64,000 nt of DNA from Fomes fomentarius. Taxonomy: Eukaryota; Basidiomycota; Agaricomycetes; Polyporales; Polyporaceae. Every line of letters starts with the position of its first letter. Position 1 is the stretch's first letter. The stretch lies in contig JABYQN010000003.1 in assembly GCA_022606135.1 (NCBI GenBank), positions 3,286,001 to 3,350,000 of the forward strand, given 5' to 3'. Of this stretch, positions 22,630-34,768 are shown one piece after another. The position numbers and the translations under genes are program-made. The notes under the pieces are model-generated. The model worked only from the letters and a program-made list of their open reading frames with translations, was not told the DNA's origin and did not search any database.

Positions 22630-24190
22630 ACCACACCCGGAGCTTCCCCTCACTTCTCGACCAGAAAGTCCGTCAGGAACTTATGCAGCTCCCGGTTTGT
22701 CTCTCCGGTAGATGCTGTGATCACTTTCCACGCCCACCCCAGTTAGTACTATGGCCCCCGACAAACATAGAGTCCAAGAGGAGCGACCGCACCGGTTCGT
22801 GAACATCCTGAAGCGGAAGTCGCGGGCCTGCTCGCGCGTGAACATATCAAGAAGGGGCGCTGAGTTCGCATAGTGTACGTTGTCGTCCCCACTCTCGTGC
22901 GCAAGCAGGAAGTCCGTGTGGTGGAAGCCCGTCACGTTCGAAATCGACGCTGTCACGTACCCGGGAATTGAGTCTTGACCGCAGGCATATTCATGTACCA
23001 CTCGATGTAGATCGAGTCTGCGGACAAGGGGCGTGAGCGACGGCGTGTAAGATACTGGCAAAACGGCAGACTGACCAATATAACCTCCAGCTCGGCACCG
23101 GCTACAGGAAAGCAGAGATTATCAGAAAATGAGATTTAGAAAGAAAAAATGTAGACGATACTCACCGCGACAGCCATAGCCAACGAATGCACGCCTGCAT
23201 CTGCCTCCATTACCTTCGCGCTCATAAAACCCCATAACTCCATCCCCAAATGCCGGTCCGCTTCAGGTCCACATACTCCTTCACCCAAGCCACGTTCACC
23301 TGGTCCCTTCAAGTCTCCCATTGGCCCAGATTGTTCTTGACGGAGTTAGGGAGCGCGCGGCCGTCGACAACGACCACGATGTATTGGAGCTCGGAGACGA
23401 TGTACTCGTGCCACTCGTGGCCGATCTGGACGTCGACCATCTGCGAGCCGGGTCCGCCATAGACACGGAAAAGCACCGAATGGATAATTCGACCGGAGTC
23501 GTCTATGTGCGGGGGGACGCATCTCGAACACATTGAGCTCTGCATAAGACGAGCGGACCGGAGAGGCGAGTCAGTATATGCGCTCTGTGCGCTCACACAG
23601 AAAGCGAAACGTACCTTAGGTCATAGCCATCACTCTCGTTTGTCGAGTGAGTGACGATCGGAAGGTCGAATTGCGCGAGCGTCTCGTTCAACTGCGGGTT
23701 CTCGCTCAAGGCGTACTCGAAGTCGTAATCGCCGACATGGATGCGCTGCCACGGCACATCATCGGACCGCGGTAGCTGAGCAGGTAGGACGCGCCCTGAG
23801 GCCAAAAGCTCTCCGCATAGTATTCAGGGCTAGAGGTGTCTGTGAGCGCAGTCGGCTCAACGCGTTCCGTGGACTTGAGCTTCGGGAGAGGAACAGAGTG
23901 GCGCTGTGACGAGGAGGGGTTCGCGGCTTGGAAGTACCTGTGACAATTAAGCGTCAGTATCAGTCAGATGGAAGTCACGGGCGGGAACGTACGCGAGGCT
24001 GCGGTTGCTGTCGACTGCAATAATCCCGCTCGTGAGTTCCCACTCGCCGGAGGTAAGGAAATCGTGGTCGAGTTTGCGGGGCTGAAGAGGGCAATATGTT
24101 GTAGTCGTCCTTCGTCGGGGCAATATCCAGTTACCACTGGCAACAGGAGAGTGACCGTAATCAAGGGAGTGAATAGGGCCGCCAGTCAAG
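22630..24190 (-). pseudogene. Dipeptidyl-peptidase (S9B), truncated duplicate
   Basis: This matches the C-terminal half of the peptidase gene at 31441-34768. Readable pieces include [53 protein letters not shown] and SDHSIYRR. The cytosolic tail, membrane anchor and first part of the propeller are missing because the duplication ends inside the gene. Codons for GTGYKGR are deleted, several frames are needed, and the segment around the serine nucleophile lacks one base at the C-run 23230-23233. The copy cannot make an active enzyme. Confidence 0.85.
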
Positions 24191-24590
24191 TCAGTGATGC
24201 TCGAGACGTCTGCTGGAGCGGCGGGGAAGGCGACGCTGGTCTGGTGGTTGTGTGTGCATGCGTATGCATATTGGGACCGTGGGATGAAGAAGTTCCGCTG
24301 CCCGCAGTTCAGAGAATGAAGTAGACCATAGCACTGGTGTATACGATGAAGGGTTCCTGGTAGAGGTCAAAGTCACCGAGAGTATCGAGGTGCTGGACTT
24401 GATGATGTCATAGGCGGCCCGATCACTCCCGACCAGCTCCGATAGAGACCCTCACTGTCGAGAGACTCGAGAGCGCCCGTCAGACGTTCCACTCCTTCCA
24501 CCAATCGCCACTCACTGTACTTACCTCAATACATTCTTACTGAGATATCTGAGCTCCATCTATCTGTAGGTTATGTATAAATCTTGCCAG
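24191..24590. other. Junction between duplication copies
   Basis: This is where the end of copy 1 (inside the peptidase gene) meets the start of copy 2. On the minus strand, about 24300-24400 reads LGDFDLYQEPFIVYTSAMVYF, which I cannot assign. It matches nothing noticed elsewhere in the window, so some sequence was inserted at or near the joint. Confidence 0.5.
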
Positions 24591-26532
24591 CTCCCGCCGT
24601 CCGCCGCCTCACCGACTCACGTAGGGGCGCAAGAGCTGTACATCCTTCAAGTTCTACGTGCATCAGGCTCGACTCGGAGTTCATACTCATTCAGAGCTCA
24701 TGCGATCTCATTCAAGTACCGTCGGAACTTCTGGGGTGCGTGTTCAGTTCAGTCTCGATTGCTGTTTCCGCTGCAGGTCATCAGGCTTTCACACCTCAAA
24801 CCAGAGCTCTCAGCCCTCCGTGCGGTTCAGGACCAAACTACTGCAAGCTACAACCCTTTGTGGACGAGCAGGAAACAACAACAACACGAACGTCCTGACC
24901 CTGGTGGCCTCAAGCACGATTGCAAGAGATCCATAGGAGAGATGACACACATGTCGTGTTCGGGCACCGACGCGGACGTACACCGTGCGTGGTCTTCATG
25001 GATGAGACTGACGTCATCAGCAGGCGGCGGTTTCCAAGGTCGAGAGGGCACGACTCGCATGGGCGCGAAGATCCATGGGCATGAGATTGTCAGCGCGAAG
25101 TGACGCAAGCCAAACGAACGCGAAGTGCAGGCGACCCGAGTACCAATAGCATGGACTAATGCGGTATGCGTGTAGTGGTGTGAATCGAAAGATGTGTGCA
25201 GATGTGTGAGTGAGGACCTCATGACCGAGTCCCTCCGCTGCGGTTGAGGCAGGGGCTCGAGGTGCTGCGTCGTATCGATATCAAGGCGCGTCACCCTGCG
25301 CTGATATCGGTAAGTATCCAACAGATTTATGGAAGTACACGTAAAAGGATACTGCGACCAGATCGTGTTTACAGGGACGTCGTTCAGACCACACCTTGAG
25401 ATCCTGAAATCATCTGCAGCCTGTCCACACGAGCAGCGAGCTCGACTGAGAGGTCATTGTCAGGGCCCGCTCTGCCATGATCCGCATCTGTGGTCAAGCT
25501 CTCGTTGTCCCTTCGGCGCATCAAGATAGAAGACAATATCTGTGGATGAACATGCCTCTGTTCGGAACTTGACTTGGATTCGGGACGTGTTCTCGAGTGC
25601 CTCCAAGATAGATGCATCAGTGATCGTTGTGTGGCAAAGAGTAGTCGCTGTGAGTGCTCAACGATCATCTTTTTCTCCGGCATATCCCTCGAGCGGAATC
25701 CGATGGTCGAAACTCAGTAGTGTGGTTCATAGCACTGTCCGGCTTGTCCCTTGCAAAGTGCTCTGTTGTTGTCATCCGACTCTTCGATCACAATCATGTC
25801 AGATCAGTATCTATGGATGTCCAAAGCTGATAGATGCTTGCTGAAATTCATGACTACTCAACCCGCAGAAGTTTTGTTGCACTCGACTTTGGAAATATGG
25901 TATTGACCCTTTGCTGGCGAGTTCAAAGATCTGTTTTCCATCTTTCCTCACGAGATAGAGGAGTGCAGTGTCTGCGAAGAAGGTTCCGACTTGGAGATAC
26001 ATGAGATGAGACAGGATGGTCATTCATCAATAAGGTGTATCCTAGTGTGTCGCCATCCCCGGAATCTCTGCCGTTAGTCGAGCACCTCAGTACACACAGT
26101 CTCTGCATGTTTGTCATCAATTGCCCTATGGTGCTGAATCTTGTTGAGTGTTGAGGGTGAGATGATACGCTGAGCTGTCCCATTAGGTGACCTGGTACTT
26201 CTCGAGTACCTTCACCTGAGATTGGGATACCATAGGTACCGGAGAAGTGCAGCAAATATCCGTGGAGGAAGACTCAGTCGAGGTCATCTCCTTGCGGCTG
26301 TTATGTGAAGAATGTGTCATTACAGTTGTACTTCGACATTGCTTCTATCTTAATACATATCACATGGTGCTCTGGAATTGCATGTTCAGCGGCAGTACAC
26401 TGTAGTGAAGTTTGAGTCCAAGCGAACACTACATGATCTGTCAGTTGTCTGATCTAGTGCACTCCAATCTCTACAATAGACTATATGAGCAACACATGCT
26501 GCAGGATCACTCCCCACACATACCCCTGCAAC
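24591..26532. other. Duplicated block upstream of DUF6533 copy D
   Basis: This is the counterpart of 14872-16839. A minus-strand frame at 25384-25683 reads PEKKMIVEHSQRLLFATQRS and later PDNDLSVELAARVDRLQM. The N-terminal and Arg/Leu-rich pieces are shared with copy 1, but the middle differs by indels. It may be a small two-exon gene of unknown function or a relic. The region next to 26533 is the promoter of the DUF6533 gene. Confidence 0.45.
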
Positions 26533-28504
26533 ATGTCCTCTGACTCCTCAGATACAGATGTTGCCGCATTTATGGCCCTCTATGCCAGTATGTAAGTATA
26601 ATTCCCCAGTTCATTCCATTTGCTACAGCCTGACTGCTTGTAAATGGATGTAGGCACCTTGACACTTACTGTGTTGTAGCAGCAACTGGTCAGTTTCACT
26701 CAGAAATTCACTCCTGGTGACTTACACTGATTGCTATGATGCCATTAGGGTTGTTCATATACGACACTCTTCTCACCTTTGGCCGTGAAGTAGACTGTTT
26801 CTGGAGAGGCAGAATCACTGGTGCCAGGATTTTGTTTCTTGCAAACAGATACATATTCCTGTTCTACACTGTTTTTCGTTTAATTCTATTGGCGCCCTTC
26901 TCGGAGCAGGCAAGCTATCAAGCACTATGGCTAGTCCACTGCAAATATCTGACACTCTGCTGCCCCTCGCCAAACATGTTGACTCAGAGGTGAGATGGAT
27001 TTCTAGTGATAACTCCTGCAGAGCAGATTACTGACGAGCACTATAGCTGCACATACCTGGAAAGAGCAGAGGTCATATTAGGTCGTCTTACCGATATTTC
27101 ACCAGCTGGTGAGTTGTTCTTTCTGCCTTGCATACTGATTGTGTATCCGATATTCACACCAGAGTGCTCTAGTGTTCTCTGCACTGCGTGCATTTGTGCT
27201 GAGCAGAAACAGAACCCTATCAATCCTTGTCCTCATCCTTGGTCTTGTACCAGTTGGGACCAATTTGGTACAATGAATGCATTTAGTACCATCTATGCTC
27301 TTCACTAACTGTCACAAAGGCACCAATGTTTGTGTTCAACCATGGGGAATCATTTGGCAACCTTGGATGTGTTTCATATCTTGACATGTCGTCTGAAACC
27401 TTTATCAAGTTTGTCTGCATATAGCTTACTTGCCTCAGCATATGCTAATATGTGTTTAAGATGTAGGAGTCTCACACTTTGGAATGGATAAAGCCAACCA
27501 AGATAGCTTATGGATGATTGGTATCAGTGATACTTCTGTCCAGAATATCACTCATTGTTTCTGATGCTATTCTTATTCCAATCACCTGGAGAAGTCCAAT
27601 GACCCAAGGCCTACGTATTGATATCCACAAAGACAAGAGACAGTTGCTGGGCACAATTCTGGTGCAAAATGGTGAGCACTTGCCACTATCCTCTTCACAT
27701 GTGCATTTTTCATGATATAGGAATAATAGGGACTATATACTTCATGTGAGTTAGCATCAGGCTCAGGCTGATAATTACAGTCTGTGCTGAACATTTAAAG
27801 TGTGCTGCTGTGTCTCAATGTTTGTCACCTATCATTCTCTTTGGCAAACGTAAGCCCAGACTCCAAGAAAACATCAGATGTCCTTTCTCACTCATGTTGC
27901 TGTTTATGCAGATCTTTACAAACGGAGGCTCAACAAGTTTCATCACCATCTTCACCACTCCGTGCGTTCACATTCAGGCTTACTGCCTTGCTAGCCAATC
28001 TGTGGGCTGATATATCACTTGTATAGAATCACAAGTATCCTTGTCTCACACTTCCTCCTCGACCTCCAAGAAGCATACCAGCGAACAGTCAGGGTAGACT
28101 CTGACAATGTCCTCAATCTCGGAAGCAACAGCAGCACACCAAGCTTTGTAGACCGAGTTATTGGGTCAATTGGCTCTGACATCCATTTCGCCACACCTGA
28201 GGCTGAAGACAACTCAGACACCACCGGTACTGGATCAGAGGACACACACGGAAATAGGTCAGATGACATTGGGACATATGCCATCCACTCCAAAGGCCAT
28301 CTTGAAGACGAGGAGACTGCTCACACTGGAATCACTGGGTCGAGCAGTTCTGTTATCAACATCGGAGGACGAGCGGAACAACAGAACTTGGAACATGATG
28401 GTCTTGCTTGTGCTGACACTGCATGGGAGGACAGCGGGGAGATCCTCGAGGTTCCTCGTACACCAGTCATGCACAGTTGCTCGGAGAACAGGGAGTTCCC
28501 ATGA
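26533..28504 (+). CDS. DUF6533-domain multipass membrane protein (copy D)
   Basis: This is the duplicate of the gene at 16840. Exon 1 starts MSSDSSDTDVAAFMALYASM. It then reads HLDTYCVVAAT, GLFIYDTLLTFGREVDCFW, TGARILFLANRY, CTYLERAEVILGRL, VFSALRAFVLSRNR, SLIVSDAILIPITW, GTIYFM, ILVSHFLLDLQEAYQR and an acidic tail ending SENREFP. The family-typical splice phases work, including the acceptor gccattag before GLFIYD. The tail keeps the AWEDSGEILEVPRTP ending that copy C lost. Function is unknown; a plasma- or endomembrane sensor/receptor-like protein would fit the helices but is not shown. Confidence 0.75.
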
Positions 28505-28851
28505 GCAACCATGCCGTATGTGTACACACGCGAGATCTTCATACATAGATGCGGTTTTGACTCGGACTTTTGATCAGCGCTGACACTATTCCTTCTTGAA
28601 GTTCCCCGGTCTTGTTTTTGATTGGTGCTCTGTATTTATTCCTACCATCGTGTCTACTGGCATGGCGCATGACTCCCCTTGGTCGTTCATGATTTGCATT
28701 CTCTTGCTAGAAATGGGCAGCTTTTGTGTATTTCGTGTATCCAGATCCTTATTTATTCATCTGCATACTATAGATTGATATCTATCTTGTAAGAACGTCG
28801 CCTGCTATCCTACAGAGACAAACCACGGCAGAGGTAATTCATCACTCTGCT

Positions 28852-29828
28852 TTCTTCCTCCCCTGTGACATACCCTCATGCTGACTTTCAATGATATTTG
28901 CTTGTACTTCGAGCTGTGCAGCCCACAGTGCAGCGCCGACGGTGTTCGTGAAGCTGAACAACAGCCCGACGAGCGGGATGAAACTGAACAGCAGCGTCAC
29001 CATCCCGAATCTGTACATGGAACAATATTAGTCGTGTCGCCTCCATTTGGACAAAGTTTCAAATCCCACGCTGTGTATTCTGCTCGCCGACTCTCGATGA
29101 AAGCTGCGCGCTGGGCCTTCGACAACCCTTTCAACTGGAAATATCTCGAGTGCCACCCAGGTCCACTATTATGCCCATTGTACAGCAGAAACAGCACCGT
29201 CCCCACCACTGGTATCATATTCAGCGGCAGAGTGACCAGATAGCGCACGATGCCGTCCTTCGAAAACGCCTGGAGCGGCTTCACGAGCGAGCTCCCGAGA
29301 CTCCGCGCGGCCGAACTCTCGATGCGAGACTTGCCCTTGAGGACGAGTTGCGTCTGGCCATGCGCGAGGAGGGTCGCATCGAAGACGTGCGCGAGCGCGG
29401 GCTCGAGGAAGAGAGCACGGGAGAACAGGGAGATGAGGAGGATTGACTCGGCGCCGACGACAACGAGGGCGATGAGTGGTGCGAGAGGCCCAGTGACTAT
29501 TGCGAGGAGGGCCATTTGAGGGACGTAGGTGAAGAAGGCGAGGATGGCGAAGATGATTACGGACGTGAGGAGGGACTTGAGGAGGGCGGAGCGAACGGAA
29601 AGAATGATGTTTGGGTCTGTTGGCCACATGTGAGCATGTGCCCGCGACATTATGTAGAAAGGGATACGTGCGTGTTATTGAGAAGAGGATACCACGAATT
29701 GGCCAGAGCCACGCGAAGGAGGCGAATGCCTGCCATATGTGCGACGCAGTCTCCTGTGCTTCATGTTGCACTCTCTCGAGAAAGGGCTGTCCTGGGGCGC
29801 GAGAGTTTTCCGTAGCCGTGGACATCAT
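28852..29828 (-). CDS. EI24/RRT8-like multipass membrane protein
   Basis: The start MMSTATENSRAPGQPFLERV leads into AWLWPIRGILF. After an intron the body reads ILSVRSALLKSLL, FFTYVPQMALLAIVTGPLA, GAESILLISLFSRALFLE, FDATLLAHG, VRYLVTLPLNMIPVVGTVLF, HSRYFQLKGLSKAQR and, in the last exon, FGMVTLLFSFIPLVG with FTNTVGAALWAA. These motifs are those of fungal EI24-domain proteins, the group that includes yeast outer-spore-wall protein Rrt8. The likely location is ER or lipid-droplet/spore-wall membranes, inferred from family. The first intron seems to use a GC donor (cac|gcacgt), so the exon 1 boundary is less sure. Confidence 0.65.
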
Positions 29829-30333
29829 GGAAGAAGTGGTTGAGGATGCGTGAGATGGGCGAGCACAAAAGGCGAAGTGTATATACGTGGTGGGAGCCAC
29901 AATGACATCACCATATATGTCCTAAAGCAATCCCGTGAATCTCGGAACGTCTCCGAGTGTTCCATACTCTATGTTCCCTCTGTCTCGGAGGAGGTTGCGA
30001 GGCGACGCGCATGTCCACCCAATGACCACACTCACTCCACTCAGAGCTTGCTATATCATGCTAAGGACGTATGGCTTGTACGCCGTGTAAGCGAGTTCGT
30101 ATACATAGGGTGCTGTGATCACTCCATGTCGCGCGCCACACATACGATTTGATTTCGGGGTTCTGCTGCGCAAGGCGCAGATATTCGACATCTCGTTGCA
30201 GGAGAGGCTATGTTTGATTTGATACATGCTGTAATAATTGACTAGGAGTAATCAATGATGCACCATATGACAGCAGGGAGCTCGGAGAGGACGTCAAGAG
30301 CTACAACAGAGCAAACATACATGAATGTTACTG

Positions 30334-30834
30334 TCAGAGTGCACAAAGTCGGGGGTCATCAACGGGGCGAGGTAGTATGCCATCGTGGGCACTCTCATGA
30401 TGGGATGCGGCCCAATCCTTGGCTTCTTGCTCGAGCGCGCTGAGGTCGCTGCACTTGACGTAGCCCTGCTCGATGAGGCCGCAAACGCAATGCAACGTCC
30501 ACGTCCGACAGGTGAAGATGTCGAACGGCGCGGGAGGAACCGTGAGCGCAACTTGGTCGATCCAGCTAATGTCGTCTGCCCGCGCTGGGTCACAGAACCC
30601 GATGCGTAGTGCGCCGTCGAGGAGGAACGAGTTCATGATCCCATTGTTCGGCGCACTGTCACAGATCCAACCCGAACCCATCTGCTTCACGTTGAACTTG
30701 TATCCGCCGTGAGCGCTGCGGTGGTGATATAGCGCCCAATGGAAGCCTTTGGCGATGTCGCGGTCGCGGATGAACAAGAGGAGGTAGATCGCTCCGACTT
30801 GGAGGCGAGTCATGTCAGATGAAGAGGGAGGCAT
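30334..30834 (-). CDS. Conserved fungal protein of unknown function
   Basis: This is a single-exon frame of 166 residues starting MPPSSSDMTRLQVGAIYLLL. Motif-like parts are LLFIRDRDIAKGFHWALYHH, GYKFNVKQMGSGWICD, DALRIGF-like GALRIGFCDPA, FTCRTWTLHCVCGLIEQG and DLSALEQEAKDWA. The pattern (a HWALY strand, then GW, then a cysteine-containing CRTW, then an acidic helix) resembles small uncharacterised Agaricomycete proteins that occur in multiple copies. I cannot name a domain. A relic of its duplicate lies at about 22060-22215. Confidence 0.65.
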   Translation of the reverse strand: MPPSSSDMTRLQVGAIYLLLFIRDRDIAKGFHWALYHHRSAHGGYKFNVKQMGSGWICDSAPNNGIMNSFLLDGALRIGFCDPARADDISWIDQVALTVPPAPFDIFTCRTWTLHCVCGLIEQGYVKCSDLSALEQEAKDWAASHHESAHDGILPRPVDDPRLCAL

Positions 30835-31440
30835 TTGGGGATCGTGAGAAGCGGCACGCAATGCACTCAGTGGAATTGTATAGATGGTGATGGCGAGAGG
30901 ATGAGATTGGAGGGTGGCGCTTTTCCATTCAAGATAATCACAGGCGCTCAGCGCCAACATCAGACGGCAAACACCGCCGTGGTACGCCTTTCCCATCTCA
31001 AAGGCTGTAATAGTTCGCATACTTGCATGGTATGCCTACGGGTGGAAGCAAAGCTGGATGGTCAAGCGAGCTCGGAGTCAAGATAAGTACTTGATAACTT
31101 GCCAACGGGGTGACGCGGCCGGCCGGAGGCGTCGTGCAAGGTGTATGCGTCAAGGAGTAGAAATGAGTGGGAATGATTGCGACTCGTCGAGAGAGTTGTC
31201 CCATCTGAGCTCGTGGGGCGTAAATAGTGCGTGCAGCGGTCGAAGACATTTCCGCGTGTCTAGAGTTTGGGGCGCTCGCAGGTGTAGGAGGCTAGGAGGT
31301 GGGTTGTCCGGGGAGGATTCTGAAGAAGATCGGTCACAGACAGGGAAATCAGTCATATGTGAAGATACCAGAGATTATCATAATATTAAGACCAAGCATC
31401 CAACCGCAATCCGCCTCCAGCTCACAGACTAACGATGAGA

Positions 31441-34400
31441 TCACCACGCCCGTCGCTTCCCGCCCTTGCCCCACTTCTCGACCAGGAACTCCGTCAGGAA
31501 CTCATACAGCTCCCGGTTCGCGCCTCTCCGGTAAATGCTATGATCACTGTCAACACCAACGAGCATACCACCCCGTCACCGTCAGTATGGCCCCAACGAA
31601 CATAGAGTCTAAGAGGAGCAAGCGCACCTATCCGTGAACATCCTGAACCGGAAGTTGCGCACCTGCTCGCGCGTGAACATATCTAGCAGGTGCGCCGAGT
31701 TCGCATAGTGCACGTTGTCGTCCCCGCTCCCGTGCGCAAGCAGGAAGTCCGCGTGGTGGAAGCCCGTCACATTCGAGATCGACGCCGTCACGTACCCGTC
31801 AGGGTTCGCCGCCGGCAGATCCATGTACCGCTCGGTGTAGATCGAGTCTGCGGACAAGAGTGCGTGAGCAATAGCGTGTAAGATGTTGCGAAAGGGCAGA
31901 CTTACCATACAACCTCCAGCTCGTCACCGGCTGCAGGAAGGCAGAGAATGTCAGAAAGTAAGACTAATAAGAAAAGACGCAGACGAAACTCACTGCGACC
32001 GCCATGGCCAACGAATGCACGCCCGCATCCGCCTCCACCACCTTCGAGCTCATGAAGCCCCATAACTCCATCCCCATATGCCGATCCGCTTCGGATCCAC
32101 ATACTCCTTCGCCGCCCATATCTTAGCCGCATTCACCTGGTCCCTTGTCTCCCACCGGCCTAGGTTATTCTTCACGGGGTTGCGGAGCGCGCGCCCCTTG
32201 TAGCCCGTGCCGCGTCCGTCGACGACGACCACGATGTATTGGAGCTCGGAGACGACGTAGTCGTGCCAGTCATGACCGAACTTGACGTCGACCATCTGCG
32301 AGCCCGGCCCGCCGTAAACACGGAAGAGCACGGGGTACTTGGTTCGACCGGAGTCGTCCATGTGCGGGGGACGCATCTCGAGGACATTGAGCTCTGTACG
32401 AGATAACCGGATGAGCGAGTCAGCATATGCGCTCTGTGGGCTCGTTCACGCAGAAAGCGAAACAATAGACTACACGTACCATAACCATCACTCTCGATTG
32501 TCGAGTGAGTGACGATCGGAAGGTCGAATTGCGCGAGCGTCTCGTTCAGCTGCGGGTTCTCGCTCAAGACGTAGTCAAAGTCCTCATCGCCGACATGGAT
32601 GACCCGCTGCCACGGCACATGCGGACCGCGGTAGCTGAGCAGGTAGAACGCGCCCTGGGGCGAAAAGCTCGCCTCATAGTACCCAGGGCTAGAGGTGTCT
32701 GTGAGCGCAGTCGGTTCAACGCGCTCCGTAGACTTGAGCTTCGGGAGAGGAACAGAGTATACATGGCGCTGTGTCGAGGAGGGATTCGCGGCTTGGAAGT
32801 ACCTGTTACGGTGAGGCGTGTCAGTATCAGTCAGACGGACCTCACGGACAGGAACGTACACAAGGCTACGGTTGGTGTCGACTGCAAGGATCCCGCTCGT
32901 GACTTCCCACTCGCCGGAGGTAAGGAAATGGGGCGTGTTCGAGTCTGCGGGGCTGAAGAGCGCAATATGGTTGTAACCGTCCTTCGTCGGGACAATATCG
33001 AGATACGCAGGGATCCCATCAGGAGAGTTATCAGGGTGAAGGGATAGATGGCTTGAACCTAGTGAACGTCTTAGCATTCAACCGACCCCTTTAGTGTACA
33101 GACAGGGACCTACGGCCTCAATCCAGCCTTCATCACCCTGTTCTCCCTTCTTGCCAAGTTTACGGACAATCTTGCCAATATTCGCAGGCTGTTTGCCCAG
33201 ATCGAAGTAGACGATACTCCCATCTTCCGCAGCGCGCGTCACCTCCTTGATTAGCAGTGCACTCGGGCTAACCCACGCAATCTCAGCAATAATACTGTTA
33301 TCCGCCGTCTGCCTCCCATCCCAACTCAGCTCGACGGTCGACTGCTGCGCGACCTGCGTCGTGTTCAGATTCGCTGAGCTCCCAGCTTGGTGCATGCTAC
33401 TGAGGTACCCGTCCAACTGGAAGACGTGCACTGACACCAAAGGGTTATTGTACCCTGGCTTAGGATACTTCATCGTCACGCTGTCGGGGTATGGCACGAC
33501 TGCATACGAGTCCTCTGTCGGGTTGTAGATGGGGAAGGAAAATTCGTCCACTGCTGTCTCGTCGAAGCGGAGGTAGGCGACTTTGGACGAGTCGGGAGAC
33601 CACCAGAGCGCGTAGTCGGCGGAGAAGACCTCTTCTTCGTACACCCAATCTGGGACTCCATGAAAGAGCGATGCGTTGCCTGAAGTTGTGACGCGCACGG
33701 GCTCATCGCTGAGAGGGCAAGAGTGAATACGGATGATACCCATGACATCAACAAGATGACATACAAGGGAGATGGGACGACGTAGAGGTCGTTCTCGGCG
33801 ACAAACGCAATGGACTGACCGGTAGGCGACCAGGTAGCATAAGATGTCACGGGAGGATTCGTGCGGGGAAGCAGAGGGCGAGTCTGTTTAGTCTCGAACT
33901 CGTGAACATAGAAGTTTGCGAAACTCGAGTGACGCCATTGCTGTAGAGCAAGGAGTTACATGTTGTGCAATTGAAACCAAGGCTAGGTTACCTTCTTATA
34001 ATCTGCCTGTACGAGCATGTACTTCATGTCGGAGGATAGCTTCCAGTTTCGCCAGTTGAGTAGCTCCCCGTTCTCCTGCGTTGACCGTGTCAAAATGGCG
34101 ATGCGACAGTCAGCGCAATTCTCACTTACATCTTTGATGTCGGCATACGAGACGAGTTGTGTTGTAGTATTAGTCTTCAGATCCACGAGGGAAATGGAGG
34201 ATCCAATGCGGACCGCAAATACTCCGTCTCCAGCTGGAGACACGATGAATACAATATGGAGAGAGGCAGCATATTTGCAGTCCCACCTTCTGGAACCCAA
34301 TGAATGTCTTGCCTTTCGGCAGAGAATGTACCGTTGAATACGTGGTCTAGAGTAAGGTGCTGCACGCCTTGTATACGGAATGCGGTGCCAGTGTAGGTTT

Positions 34401-34768
34401 GTGCGGCGAAAATGCCGATTACGATAGCAACAGAAACGAGTGTACCAAGGGCAATAACGAGCACTTTCAATGACGCAGGTCGTTTCTTACCGGACATTAG
34501 GCTGCATGAATGAAAGATGTACATTGCAACTTACCTTGCGAGTACCACCAACGACGAGATCTCCGGCCTCCTCCACTGCCCGACCATTCCGCTGCGCGTT
34601 CTTCTCCAGCAGTTCCTCAGACTCATCATCAGAGCTCGGAGGGTCGAAAGGTCCATCTCCATAGTACGTCTCAGGCTTGAGAGGATAAGCGGCAGCTCCG
34701 GAAGAGTCTCCATTCAAGTGAAAGTCATCGCCAGCCTGGGATAGTGGCTCGTAGTTGGACGGTGGCAT
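31441..34768 (-). CDS. Type II membrane dipeptidyl-peptidase (S9B, DPP IV/DapB-like)
   Basis: Exon 1 (from 34768, [17 protein letters not shown]) gives an acidic cytosolic tail. The next exon adds a single anchor helix ([20 protein letters not shown]), as in vacuolar dipeptidyl aminopeptidases. Propeller motifs follow: [60 protein letters not shown]. The hydrolase domain shows [23 protein letters not shown], the nucleophile elbow [13 protein letters not shown] (Asp) and SDHSIYRR (His). The protein ends GKGGKRRAW at 31441-31443. The enzyme removes X-Pro/X-Ala dipeptides in the vacuole in related fungi. Right after GWSYG one G is missing (C-run 32058-32061 on the plus strand), which shifts the frame before [10 protein letters not shown]. 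Confidence 0.85.

Larger units (their letters stand above)
14872..24190. repeat. Tandem segmental duplication, copy 1
   Basis: Starting at ccagctcccgccgtccgcc, this block matches 24591 onward in the same order: a non-coding block, DUF6533 gene, EI24-like gene, small unknown gene and dipeptidyl-peptidase gene. Similarity is highest across the DUF6533 gene and lower over the last three, which are degenerate here. The stretch from about 20160 to 22060, holding the APH kinase gene, has no counterpart in copy 2. The right end lies in the middle of the peptidase gene. Confidence 0.85.
24591..33060. repeat. Tandem segmental duplication, copy 2
   Basis: This is the second copy of the block that begins at 14872. 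Gene order and strands are the same, and the genes here are mostly intact. The similarity to copy 1 fades inside the peptidase gene at about 33060, whereas the gene itself continues to 34768. Therefore this copy is in the original context. Confidence 0.85.

Noticed and set aside
32505..33047. Plus-strand open frame (180 aa) across the peptidase gene
   Set aside because: It lies opposite well-conserved propeller exons and runs through an intron, with Arg-rich composition typical of antisense frames.
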